From: RUG754 sp041856085
Lineage (GTDB): Bacteria; Bacillota; Clostridia; Peptostreptococcales; Anaerovoracaceae
Length of the DNA: 8,106 nucleotides
Direction of reading: 5' to 3'
Assembly (NCBI GenBank): GCA_041856085.1
Contig: JBHAFL010000027.1
Coordinates: forward strand, 1 to 8,106
Both the position numbers and the translations under genes were made by a program. The first letter of the stretch is position 1. Each line of letters opens with the position of its first letter. This document shows, in pieces, positions 1 through 6,645 of the stretch. The notes under the pieces were generated by a model, which worked only from the letters and a program-made list of their open reading frames with translations, made no database searches and was not told where the DNA came from.

Positions 1-951
1 CTTCGATGTGAAAGCAAGCACAATCAGTGTGATGAGATAAGGAAGTATTCTATATACATATGGGCTGACGCCTATCTCGGAGAGCATATATTTGCCGTCT
101 CCGTTTATATCGAGCGTAGCGTATACCGCCGCAGTACACTTGAACAGTCCGAAGATTATCGAGCCTGCCGCTATGTTAAGCGGCGTCCAGTTACCGAAAA
201 TCATTACGGCGAGGGCGAGGAAACCGTAGCCCGCCACGTCTCCTGTGGAGGACATATTGGATACCGTCATAGAAAAAGTGAATCCGCCTACTCCGGCAAG
301 GAAGCCTGACAGCGCTACGCCTAAATATCTCATCTTATATACATTGATTCCGAGCGAATCGGCAGCATGCGGGTTCTCACCGCAGGATCTTAGCCTGAGC
401 CCCGTCTTAGTCTTATAGAGAAAAATCGACACTATGATGAAGATAATTACGCATACATAGGTTGCAGGATATACCTTGTTTATGAAAAGGTCGAAGATTC
501 CCCAGCTGTGGTCTTTCGGAAGCCCGAAAGTTGACGGTTTAATCATAAACCAGCCTGCCGCGCCGCCTGTCGCCATACCGAGGGTGTTTTGCTGCGCTAT
601 CATATATATGAAGAACATTACCGAAGCCGGCGCGATCATATTAAGAGCTGTGCCGCCTATGGTCTGATCCGCCTTTAACGTTATCGCCGAAAAAGCTAAA
701 AGCATAGAGAAAAGCACTCCGCATAGTCCGGCGAGGAAGAGCGAGATGAGCATTATCACCTGTCCCTGCTCGGCTGTCCAGCCCATACCCTGAAACATTC
801 TTATGAAGACTACTCCCGTGAACGCTCCGAATATCATTATTCCCTCAAGCGCCAGGTTGATGGTTCCCGAACGCTCCGCGCAAACTCCTGCAAGAGCTAC
901 AATCATAAGAGGCACTGCATATAGCATAGTCTGCTGAATTAAAAATGTCAT
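1..951 (-). CDS. nupQ: Nucleoside ABC transporter permease 2, NupQ/YufQ type (3' end outside window)
   Basis: This is the second membrane subunit of the importer, in the BPD_transp_2 permease family. I translated 317 codons without a stop, and the frame runs off the left edge, so the C-terminus is missing. The N-terminus is MTFLIQQTMLYAVPLMIVAL, followed by the family motif ERSGTINLALEGIMIFGAF around residues 26-44. A later cytoplasmic loop carries RLRSCGENPHAADSLGIN, the region expected to contact the ATPase, and hydrophobic segments cover most of the rest. The start ATG at 951-949 overlaps the TGA of the upstream permease (ATGA, 4 bp), which suggests translational coupling. A purine-rich AAGGGGG about nine bases upstream can serve as ribosome binding site. 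The order ATPase, longer permease, shorter permease matches B. subtilis nupOPQ. The symbol follows that naming; the nucleoside substrate is inferred from the family. Confidence 0.93.
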   Translation of the reverse strand, partial: MTFLIQQTMLYAVPLMIVALAGVCAERSGTINLALEGIMIFGAFTGVVFIRMFQGMGWTAEQGQVIMLISLFLAGLCGVLFSMLLAFSAITLKADQTIGGTALNMIAPASVMFFIYMIAQQNTLGMATGGAAGWFMIKPSTFGLPKDHSWGIFDLFINKVYPATYVCVIIFIIVSIFLYKTKTGLRLRSCGENPHAADSLGINVYKMRYLGVALSGFLAGVGGFTFSMTVSNMSSTGDVAGYGFLALAVMIFGNWTPLNIAAGSIIFGLFKCTAAVYATLDINGDGKYMLSEIGVSPYVYRILPYLITLIVLAFTSK

Positions 952-2183
952 ACTTCGCTTCCCCCTTTCGTTTCTTCCGCATTCGCATTAACCACACTGT
1001 TATCTTTCGCTTTTATTCTTTTAGAGAGCATTCCTCTGAACAGCATAGAGAATGCGGCGAGATATACTATTACGGCTATTATAATATCCGAGATATATTC
1101 GTTATATGCGGTGAGATATTTCAGCTGCAGTCCCGAAATATTCAGCATAGACATAAATATTCCCGTGAATATCACGCCTATAGGGTGATTAGTGGCGAGC
1201 AGGGCTACGGGTATGCCGTTAAAGCCCTCTGCAGGCAGTCTCTGATACGTCGACCAGTAGAATTCCGTGTTTCCGGAGAGGTAGTACAGTGAAGCTCCGG
1301 CAGCAGCTAAACAGCCCGCGATAGCCATCGAGAGAATGATGTTTCTCCTATCGTTTATTCCGGCATATTTAGCGGAATGTCTGTTAGTGCCGCAGGCTCT
1401 CAGCTCATATCCGAAAGTAGTCTTAGTCATCATAACCCACATAAGCACCGCTATTATGCAAGCGATCCATATACCGCCGTTAGCCTGCGACTTAGGAAAG
1501 ATTATATCGGTTAAAAGCTTAGGAGTTACCACTCCAACGTTCTTAAGCGGTATGATATAGCCAACCTTGCCGCCCTCGGCGGAGTTCTTAAACACCTCGT
1601 GATTATCGAACCACCAGGTGACAAGGTTCGCCGCAATCCAGTTCGTCATTATACAGGTTATTACCTCGTTAATATTGAGTAGCGCCTTAAAGATTCCGGG
1701 GATTGCTCCCCATAATCCTCCCAGAATTACACCTGCAAAAAATGCCGCCGCCCAAGCTGCGAACGGTTTAACGCCCGCCATACCGAGCCAAAGTCCGACC
1801 GAGAGCGTCCCCGCCGTACCCATAAGATACTGACCCGCAGCTCCTATGTTAAACAGCCCCGTCTTAAATGCCACGGCTACGGAAAGCCCCGTCATAATAA
1901 GCGGCATAGCGCGGAAGAGCATATTACCCATATTCACCGCGTTAAATCCGAATGAAAGGTCTCCCCCGTCTCTTCCCGTCGACAATACTCCCATAAATAC
2001 GAGTCTTACACCGTCCCATATTCCCTTAGGCGATATATTAGTTTTAACAAGTCCTACTATTACGATAAGTACAGCGCCGACCGCCATACCTATCAATATT
2101 GAAATAAGGGCTGAATAAACGCCGATTGCCCCGTCGTTTTTGTACCATTTTGTCTTGCCGGTATCGGGCTCTATTCTCAGCAT
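948..2183 (-). CDS. nupP: Nucleoside ABC transporter permease 1, NupP/YufP type
   Basis: This 411-residue inner-membrane permease belongs to the BPD_transp_2 family and is complete. A short polar N-terminus precedes a first membrane segment at about residues 21-46. Family motifs follow: GLFNIGAAGQY (109-119), NINEVITCIMTNWIA (150-164), the cytoplasmic loop YELRACGTNRHSAKYAGI (249-266), probably the ATPase contact, and EGFNGIPVALLATNHPIG near 319-336. The C-terminal tail (about 391-411) is charged and follows the last membrane segment. It starts one base after the ATPase stop, with AGGAGG at 2193-2198 lying inside the ATPase 3' end, and it overlaps nupQ by ATGA. It pairs with NupQ to form the substrate channel. 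The length fits the longer permease of this transporter class. The substrate (nucleosides) is inferred from the family, not shown by the sequence. Confidence 0.95.
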   Translation of the reverse strand: MLRIEPDTGKTKWYKNDGAIGVYSALISILIGMAVGAVLIVIVGLVKTNISPKGIWDGVRLVFMGVLSTGRDGGDLSFGFNAVNMGNMLFRAMPLIMTGLSVAVAFKTGLFNIGAAGQYLMGTAGTLSVGLWLGMAGVKPFAAWAAAFFAGVILGGLWGAIPGIFKALLNINEVITCIMTNWIAANLVTWWFDNHEVFKNSAEGGKVGYIIPLKNVGVVTPKLLTDIIFPKSQANGGIWIACIIAVLMWVMMTKTTFGYELRACGTNRHSAKYAGINDRRNIILSMAIAGCLAAAGASLYYLSGNTEFYWSTYQRLPAEGFNGIPVALLATNHPIGVIFTGIFMSMLNISGLQLKYLTAYNEYISDIIIAVIVYLAAFSMLFRGMLSKRIKAKDNSVVNANAEETKGGSEV

Positions 2184-2184
2184 A

Positions 2185-3723
2185 CTATACCCCCTCCTTT
2201 TCCCTGCGTTTCGCTCCGGACATATAAAGTCCGAGTTCCTCAGGCGTAGTTTTCTTAGGGTCGAGCTCTCCGACTATCTCGCCCTCATACATTACGAGAA
2301 TCCTGTCGCTCAGTCCGATTACCTCGTCAAGCTCGAGAGATACCAGAAGAACCGCATGTCCCTTGTCTCTTTCTTCGATTATCTTCTTATGAATGTACTC
2401 GATAGCGCCCACATCGAGTCCCCTCGTAGGCTGTACGGCTATGAGGAGCGGCTCGTCTCTGTCGAGCTCTCTTGCGATTATCGCCTTTTGCTGGTTGCCT
2501 CCGGACATCGAGCGCGCGCCCGTAATAGGCCCCTGACCCGAGCGTATATCATACTCTCCAATGAGCTGCTCGGCATATTTTCTTACCTCGTCGAATCTTA
2601 TGAAGCCGTGGTTTTGGAAGCGTGCCTCCTTATATTTCTGTAATACAAGATTCTGCTCCAGTGTATAGCCCAGAATCAGTCCGTGCTTATGTCTGTCCTC
2701 AGGGATATGGGACATTCCCGAAAGCGCCCTGTTTCTAATCGAGGCGCTTGAGATATCCTTTCCCATAAGCTCAATTCTGCCCGAGGCAGTCTTCTCAAGC
2801 CCCGAAATGCCGAATACAAGCTCCGTCTGGCCGTTGCCGTCAATTCCCGCTATGCAGACAATCTCGCCGCCTCTAACCTCGAAAGACACGTTCTTAACGG
2901 CGTCGTTCTTATGGAGCTTGGACGGTACGGTGAGTCCCTCTACCTTTAGCACTGTCTCCGCAGGCTTCGCTTCCTGTTTTTTGATTTCGAGCTGTACAGG
3001 TCTTCCTACCATCATAGTGGACAGCTTCTGCTTATCGGTAGACTCGGTTTCAACCGTGCCGACGTATTTCCCTTTTCTGAGTACGGTTACCCTGTCGGCG
3101 ACAGCCATAATTTCGTTTAATTTATGTGTTATGAAGAGGATTGACTTGCCCTCGCGAGCGAAGCCCCTCATTATTTGCATAAGTTCATCTATTTCCTGTG
3201 GAGTAAGCACGGCGGTCGGCTCGTCAAATATCAGGATTTCATTATCTCTGTAAAGCATCTTTAGTATCTCTACCCTCTGCTGCATTCCGACTGTGATATC
3301 CTCTATCTTAGCGTCCACATTGACATTCAGACCGTACTTTTCGGAAAGGGCGAGCACCTTGTCCCTCGCCTCTTTCTTTTTTAGGAAACCCAATTTACCT
3401 GTGGTCTCCGCGCCCAAAATGATATTGTCGAGCACGGTAAACACGTCTACGAGCTTGAAGTGCTGATGAACCATACCGATTCCGAGCGCGTTCGCGTCGT
3501 TCGGGTTGTTTATCTTAACTACCTGCCCGTCTTTTTTTATTTCGCCCTGCTCAGGCTGATAGAGCCCGAAGAGCACGCTCATCAAGGTCGATTTACCTGC
3601 GCCGTTTTCTCCGAGAAGCGCGTGAATCTCGCCTTTTTTTAGCTGCAGCGTGATATCATCATTCGCGACGATTCCGGGGAATTCCTTACGAATATGATTC
3701 ATTTCTATTACATAATCCGACAT
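2185..3723 (-). CDS. nupO: Nucleoside ABC transporter ATP-binding protein, duplicated NBDs (NupO/YufO type)
   Basis: This is a 512-residue cytoplasmic ATPase with two fused nucleotide-binding domains, the architecture of the sugar/nucleoside (RbsA-like) ABC ATPases. Domain 1 has Walker A GENGAGKST (38-46), a Q-loop Gln87 in VHQHF, an atypical signature VGMQQ (145-149) and Walker B ILIFDEPT (163-170), then His200 in the H-loop. Domain 2 is degenerate: the Walker A lysine is replaced by Gln299 in GIDGNGQTEL, and the Walker B Asp-Glu pair is replaced by Val450-Gln451 in LLIAVQPT. Its H-loop reads VSLELDE without His, yet it keeps a good signature SGGNQ (427-431). As I recall, this pattern is shared by B. 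subtilis YufO homologues, so it is a family trait rather than decay. The ATG at 3723 has AAGGA seven bases upstream (3731-3735). The gene lies between the lipoprotein and the permeases. Confidence 0.96.
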   Translation of the reverse strand: MSDYVIEMNHIRKEFPGIVANDDITLQLKKGEIHALLGENGAGKSTLMSVLFGLYQPEQGEIKKDGQVVKINNPNDANALGIGMVHQHFKLVDVFTVLDNIILGAETTGKLGFLKKKEARDKVLALSEKYGLNVNVDAKIEDITVGMQQRVEILKMLYRDNEILIFDEPTAVLTPQEIDELMQIMRGFAREGKSILFITHKLNEIMAVADRVTVLRKGKYVGTVETESTDKQKLSTMMVGRPVQLEIKKQEAKPAETVLKVEGLTVPSKLHKNDAVKNVSFEVRGGEIVCIAGIDGNGQTELVFGISGLEKTASGRIELMGKDISSASIRNRALSGMSHIPEDRHKHGLILGYTLEQNLVLQKYKEARFQNHGFIRFDEVRKYAEQLIGEYDIRSGQGPITGARSMSGGNQQKAIIARELDRDEPLLIAVQPTRGLDVGAIEYIHKKIIEERDKGHAVLLVSLELDEVIGLSDRILVMYEGEIVGELDPKKTTPEELGLYMSGAKRREKEGV

Positions 3724-3752
3724 AACCTTATCCTTCTGTGAATAATTCTAAA

Positions 3753-3779
3753 ATAAGGGGGAAACGACTTCCCCCTTAT
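3753..3779 (-). terminator. Strong stem-loop inside the operon, likely attenuator or 3' stabiliser
   Basis: A perfect 11-bp inverted repeat (ATAAGGGGGAA and TTCCCCCTTAT) encloses a 5-nt loop between the lipoprotein stop and the ATPase start. On the minus strand it is followed by TTTAGAATTATT, a short, interrupted U-tract, so termination is probably incomplete. A smaller hairpin (GGTTA/TAACC, 3783-3797) sits just before it. The position, directly after a binding-protein gene and before its transporter genes, fits a leaky terminator or a barrier to 3' exonucleases that raises the binding-protein level over the membrane subunits. The structure is seen directly; its role is inferred. Confidence 0.75.
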
Positions 3780-3822
3780 CAAGGTTAACTTCTAACCCTC
3801 TTGTCTGTTTTAGCTTTTGATT

Positions 3823-4950
3823 TTAGCTTACAAATGTAACGTTCTCTAAGCCTGCCGTGCTCGGGTCGTTAACTTCCGCGTTATTGTCGATTGTAACTTC
3901 GCCGTTCTTAACTTTATCGAAGAGCGTATTGTACTCTTCAAGTGTCCATGTCTGGAGAGTCCATGGGTCTGTAGGTATTCCTACAGCGTCGTCGACAGCG
4001 CCGTAAACCTTGCTGCCGCTGCTTATACCGTTCGCATAGAAAGCGGCGAGCGAAAGCTCTACGGACTGTGCGAGACCCTTAGTAGCGGAAGTGATAACAG
4101 TTTCGGAAAGTCCTGACTGGTCAACGTCAACGCCTACTATCTTACCGTCAGCCGCTTCAGCTGCTGCGAATCCGGAGTTGCTCATAGTACCGCCGCAAAC
4201 GAAGATAACTTCTGTTCCTGCATTGTACCAACCTGCAAGCATAGCCTGTAAGTCATCAGATGCTGAGAACTGTGAGCCGTATTCCCATGAATATCTCATC
4301 TCAACCGTGATTCCTTTTTCGGCTGCTGCGGCGTTAGCTCCCTGGCAGAATCCGTAGCCGTACTTGTTACAAGCAGGGTTGGAACCGCCGCCGCCGCCGG
4401 AATATCCGAGCTTGGTGTAGCCGTCCATAACGGTAGCATAGCCTGCTAAGTAGCCTGCCTGCTCTTCCTGATATGAAACTCCGAGAACGTTAGGAATTCC
4501 CGTATCCCAACCGTCGATGAAGATGAACTGCACCTCAGGGTACTTAGGGCATACCTCAGCGAGAGCTGTTGCCTGTAAGTAGCCCGGAGTTACAACCGCT
4601 TCAGCGCCTGCTTCGCAAGCGTCGGTCATAGCCTTGATTCTGTCGTCGTCAGTTGCGTTGGAGCCGTTAGCCGGCTGATAATACTTATATGTCTTGCCGT
4701 TCTGGTAAGCATACATCTTACAGCCGTTCCAAGTGAACTGGTTAAAGGAACCGTCCTTTAATAAACCGACGTCGGTTACCATAGCTATCTGGTAAGTTCC
4801 GTCCTCCGATTCGCAGTTATCATCGATGTCATCGAAAGAAACTACTGTCGCGGCGTCATCGCCTCCATCCGTTCCGGCAGTATCTCCGCCGCAAGCAGAG
4901 AATGTGAATACTACCGCTAAGCATAATAATAATGCCAATAATCTTTTCAT
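3823..4950 (-). CDS. nupN: BMP-family substrate-binding lipoprotein (nucleoside ABC transporter)
   Basis: This 375-residue extracytoplasmic substrate-binding protein of the BMP/PnrA-like family is anchored by lipid. The signal peptide has a KR start, a Leu-rich core and lipobox FSAC with modified Cys20, followed by a flexible Gly/Asp-rich linker (21-35). The family hallmark TDVGLLKDGSFNQFTWNG lies at 59-76. Other family regions are IFIDG (133-137), a glycine run with NPACNKYGYGF (185-201) and GVDVDQSG (263-270), which in PnrA-type proteins contributes ligand-binding acidic residues. The start is supported by AGGAGGG five bases upstream (4956-4962). It is the first gene of the transporter operon and has its own promoter. 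Nucleosides are the best substrate guess from B. subtilis NupN and Treponema PnrA. The mature part holds seven further cysteines, many for an exported protein. Confidence 0.94.
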   Translation of the reverse strand: MKRLLALLLCLAVVFTFSACGGDTAGTDGGDDAATVVSFDDIDDNCESEDGTYQIAMVTDVGLLKDGSFNQFTWNGCKMYAYQNGKTYKYYQPANGSNATDDDRIKAMTDACEAGAEAVVTPGYLQATALAEVCPKYPEVQFIFIDGWDTGIPNVLGVSYQEEQAGYLAGYATVMDGYTKLGYSGGGGGSNPACNKYGYGFCQGANAAAAEKGITVEMRYSWEYGSQFSASDDLQAMLAGWYNAGTEVIFVCGGTMSNSGFAAAEAADGKIVGVDVDQSGLSETVITSATKGLAQSVELSLAAFYANGISSGSKVYGAVDDAVGIPTDPWTLQTWTLEEYNTLFDKVKNGEVTIDNNAEVNDPSTAGLENVTFVS

Positions 4951-4993
4951 TTTTTCCCTCCTAAATGAATAAGCTATATTATTGTGTTTCTAC

Positions 4994-5021
4994 ATTATAA
5001 ACTATTTTCAAAAAATATTAA
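4994..5021 (-). promoter_or_regulatory. Predicted sigma-A promoter of the nucleoside transporter operon
   Basis: The -10 is a perfect TATAAT (4994-4999). The best -35 is TTAATA (5016-5021, 4 of 6 matches, 16-bp spacer); TTTAAT with a 17-bp spacer is an alternative. The predicted transcription start is near 4987, giving a 5' leader of about 37 nt that contains the AGGAGGG ribosome binding site. The leader is too short for a riboswitch, so control is more likely at initiation. Confidence 0.65.
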
Positions 5022-5050
5022 AGTCCTTTTTAGGTCTTTTTTGAATTTTG

Positions 5051-5066
5051 GGTGAAGTTTTTCACA
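5051..5066. promoter_or_regulatory. Candidate Crp/Fnr- or Rex-like operator upstream of the lipoprotein gene
   Basis: On the minus strand the site reads TGTGAAAAACTTCACC: TGTGA-N6-TCACC, nine of ten matches to the Crp/Fnr half-sites TGTGA-N6-TCACA. With one flanking T it also resembles a Rex box (TTGTGAA-N4-TTCACAA), with one half perfect and the other ending CC. Its centre (5058.5) falls about 71.5 bp upstream of the predicted transcription start, a position known for class I Crp-type activation. The regulator is not identified. Confidence 0.4.
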
Positions 5067-5078
5067 AAAATAACACAA

Positions 5079-5124
5079 TTAGTTTTATTAAGCCTGAATA
5101 TTTAGTTTTATTAAGCCGGAATAT
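5079..5124. repeat. 23-bp tandem duplication with one mismatch
   Basis: Two adjacent 23-bp units (5079-5101 and 5102-5124) differ at a single base (T at 5095, G at 5118). Each contains TAGTTTTATTAAGCC. They fill the space between the Nudix stop and the operator-like palindrome, about 92-137 bp upstream of the predicted lipoprotein transcription start. They may be a simple slippage duplication or a doubled protein-binding site. No hairpin terminator for the Nudix gene is visible here. Confidence 0.85.
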
Positions 5125-5131
5125 AATGCTA

Positions 5132-5743
5132 TTATTCTTTAATAAGCTTCTTAAGGAACCACTGAACCACAGCCGCGGTCAGCCCCCATATCACGCGTTC
5201 GCCGAAGTGCCAAAAATATATGTCCTGATATGCCTTTCGCCATTTATAGTCAGGCTTGATATTATGCTTAGCGTAAGGGAATCCCCTGTCGTCCTGCACA
5301 ATTTCACCCTTGAAGTAGTCCGGCTCATTATTCAAAAAAAATGAAATCGGCGCCGTGAATACCTCCGCTACTTCTTTATCGGCGAGCTTAAGCTTATCCC
5401 TATAGTCCTTAGGAAGCACGCCGACTACGGTGCTCATTCTGATTCGGTTTACCTCGAGCACGGAGTCGAACCTGCCGAGCACCCTGATTCCATCTCTCGG
5501 AATACCGATTTCTTCTTCCGTTTCTCTAAGCGCGGCTTCTATTGCCGTTTCGCCCTCTTCTATCCTGCCGCCCGGGAAGCAAATATCCCCCGCCTGCCTT
5601 ATTTCGTTTCCCCTCACCTCGAACAGGAGACTGTCCTCGCCCTCTATTATGGGAATAAGCACGGAGTATTCTTTTCTTTCGCCGACGACGCCGACAGGTC
5701 TGTCTTTTAGTTTTTTCTCAATTTCTCTTATCAGTTCGCTCAT
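5132..5743 (-). CDS. Nudix hydrolase, CoA-pyrophosphatase type
   Basis: This 203-residue soluble hydrolase has a complete Nudix box, G59-x5-E65-x7-RETEEEIGI (73-81), with Glu77 and Glu78 as the expected metal ligands. Just before it lies EIRQAGDICFPGG (47-59), a version of the LR-x-G-x3-FPGG motif typical of Nudix enzymes that cleave coenzyme A to 4'-phosphopantetheine and 3',5'-ADP (NUDT7, B. subtilis YeaB group). The C-terminal IWGLTAAVVQWFL is also usual in that group. The length of about 200 residues fits. The spacing in the CoA motif is one residue shorter than the form I recall, so other nucleoside diphosphate-X substrates are possible. ATG at 5743 has no convincing Shine-Dalgarno (upstream AAGCAAAAAATT). 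No ATG, GTG or TTG occurs upstream before the in-frame stop at 5789-5791, so this start stands. Confidence 0.88.
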   Translation of the reverse strand: MSELIREIEKKLKDRPVGVVGERKEYSVLIPIIEGEDSLLFEVRGNEIRQAGDICFPGGRIEEGETAIEAALRETEEEIGIPRDGIRVLGRFDSVLEVNRIRMSTVVGVLPKDYRDKLKLADKEVAEVFTAPISFFLNNEPDYFKGEIVQDDRGFPYAKHNIKPDYKWRKAYQDIYFWHFGERVIWGLTAAVVQWFLKKLIKE

Positions 5744-5803
5744 AATTTTTTGCTTAAGTTTATTTTTTAATTTCGATGCTGATTCAATTCAATTTTAATT
5801 TAT

Positions 5804-5833
5804 ATTATATTTCTTTCTCTAACTCTGTTTCAG
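5804..5833 (-). promoter_or_regulatory. Predicted sigma-A promoter of the Nudix gene
   Basis: A TATAAT -10 (5804-5809) lies 18 bp from a CTGAAA -35 (5828-5833, 4 of 6 matches). The predicted start near 5797 gives an AT-rich leader of about 54 nt. Because a terminator closes the upstream gene, the Nudix gene needs its own promoter, which supports this call. Confidence 0.5.
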
Positions 5834-5976
5834 ATTACGCACCTAAGGCTATTCTTCTTCTCGGTTATAATTCTCTTCAATGAATATTCCTATTCCTGAG
5901 CTTGTACTAAGCCGGCTTCTGAGCTTTGCTTTTCACGAGTCCTATGAAAAACCGGCGCATTCTCTCTGCACTATGC
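5834..5976. other. Intergenic stretch with no supported gene
   Basis: This lies between the terminator of the P-loop gene and the Nudix promoter, within a 274-bp intergenic region. It contains a 17-codon minus-strand frame beginning MRRFFIGLVK with only a weak AGAGAG upstream, and a second frame of about 27 codons with no start codon. I see no tRNA, no strong hairpin and no repeat. It may be leftover sequence, but nothing proves a lost gene. Confidence 0.6.
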
Positions 5977-5999
5977 AAAAAAGACGGCGCGAGGCCGTC
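5977..5999 (-). terminator. Intrinsic terminator of the P-loop gene
   Basis: On the minus strand a perfect GC-rich 6-bp stem (GACGGC / GCCGTC) with loop CTCGC is followed directly by TTTTTT. It begins 19 bases after the stop of the 140-residue P-loop gene. On the plus strand the stem is not followed by T residues, so it acts in the minus direction only. Confidence 0.9.
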
Positions 6000-6017
6000 C
6001 GATATTAAAAAGCAAAT

Positions 6018-6440
6018 TTAGTTTAGTATTTCGCAGTTCGTAAAATCTACACCTATCATCTCGTCCTTATCCGCGCTGACGGATACGACGAAATCCATAC
6101 CATAGTTCTTAGAGATATCCTTAAGTCTGTCTATGAACTCAGGAAGATTGCTGAGCTTAAAATCTGCATGCTTGAGTATGCTGTCTATAAAAATCGTCTC
6201 GATATCGTGGTCTGAACTGATTATGCCGTATAAGAAGCCTATGTATTCGTCGGAATTCGTCACATGCTCGAAATCCTCCATACATATAACCCTGATTCTG
6301 TACTTAAGGTCATACATCAGTCTGTGATTCTTATTGATAAAAATAATGCTGCCGTTAGCGTGCTCTACGGACTCGTTCGCGAGATCGATCATCTGCTTCG
6401 TCTTACCCGTTCCCTTATGTCCTACTAATAACTTAACCAT
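6018..6440 (-). CDS. Small P-loop ATP/GTP-binding protein of unknown function
   Basis: This 140-residue soluble protein starts with a Walker A loop GHKGTGKT (7-14) directly after a first beta strand (VKLLV). It has a later strand ending in acid, ETIFIDSI (81-88, Asp86), that fits a Walker B, then an amphipathic helical stretch and a last strand FVVSVSADKDE (117-127). This is a minimal P-loop NTPase core without a recognisable extra domain, membrane segment or signal peptide. Similar short proteins occur in Clostridia and, as I recall, are sometimes labelled twitching motility protein PilT; it lacks the PilT length and motifs, so I do not use that name. ATG at 6440 has GGGAGG nine bases upstream (6450-6455). 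The gene has its own promoter and terminator, so it is probably a single-gene unit, and the neighbours give no clue to function. Confidence 0.85.
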   Translation of the reverse strand: MVKLLVGHKGTGKTKQMIDLANESVEHANGSIIFINKNHRLMYDLKYRIRVICMEDFEHVTNSDEYIGFLYGIISSDHDIETIFIDSILKHADFKLSNLPEFIDRLKDISKNYGMDFVVSVSADKDEMIGVDFTNCEILN

Positions 6441-6501
6441 GGCGGTGTACCTCCCAGCTTTAGATAATTTGCTTAATATTTCGCCCTATTTATTGTAGGT
6501 A

Positions 6502-6530
6502 ATTATACACTATGCAACGCCTTTTTTCAA
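6502..6530 (-). promoter_or_regulatory. Strong sigma-A promoter of the P-loop gene
   Basis: TTGAAA (-35, 6525-6530) and perfect TATAAT (-10, 6502-6507) are separated by exactly 17 bp, the best promoter match in the window. The predicted start near 6495 gives a leader of about 55 nt. The -35 overlaps a perfect 12-bp palindrome, TTCAATATTGAA (6526-6537), where a repressor could bind. Confidence 0.75.
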
Positions 6531-6565
6531 TATTGAATTGAACCTAATTGATATTCATTCGTTGT

Positions 6566-6590
6566 ATTTTTTCTCATACAAGCAAAAAAT
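6566..6590 (-). terminator. Weak A/T-only stem-loop downstream of rlmN
   Basis: A 7-bp inverted repeat of A and T only (ATTTTTT and AAAAAAT) with an 11-nt loop lies about 55 bases past the rlmN stop. It lacks a GC core, and no GC-rich hairpin with a U-tract is present between rlmN and the P-loop gene. Another short hairpin (GCGG/CCGC with a bulge, 6620-6640) lies nearer the stop but has no U-tract. How rlmN transcription ends is therefore unclear; read-through into the P-loop gene is possible. Confidence 0.25.
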
Positions 6591-6645
6591 TCACAGATAA
6601 ACACTACGCCGATATTAGCGCGGATAAATGCTATACCGCATATAA

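Noticed and set aside
945..1292. Plus-strand open frame of 115 codons opposite the two permeases
   Set aside because: Antisense to genuine permease sequence; its translation has no domain and no ribosome binding site.
2807..3253. Plus-strand open frame of 148 codons
   Set aside because: It lies wholly antisense to the well-supported ABC ATPase, has Ser/Thr-rich low-complexity translation and no recognisable motif.
2185..3723. Loss of catalytic residues in the second ATPase domain as a sign of decay
   Set aside because: The changes Lys to Gln in Walker A and Asp-Glu to Val-Gln in Walker B are, as I recall, typical of YufO-type ATPases, and the frame is intact.
4951..4993. Possible purine riboswitch in the leader of the transporter operon
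   Set aside because: The predicted leader is only about 37 nt and lacks the conserved purine-aptamer stems and loops.
5430..5798. Plus-strand open frame of 122 codons opposite the Nudix gene
   Set aside because: Shadow of the Nudix frame; Ser/Ile/Pro-rich translation with no family features.
5850..5965. Small minus-strand frames in the 274-bp gap, including one starting MRRFFIGLVK
   Set aside because: Only 17 codons with a poor ribosome binding site, and the other frame has no start codon; not enough to call a gene or pseudogene.
5969..6517. Ten-base repeat CACTATGCAA at both ends of the P-loop gene, as possible attachment sites
   Set aside because: Ten-base matches are expected by chance many times in 8 kb, and no integrase or target duplication is present.
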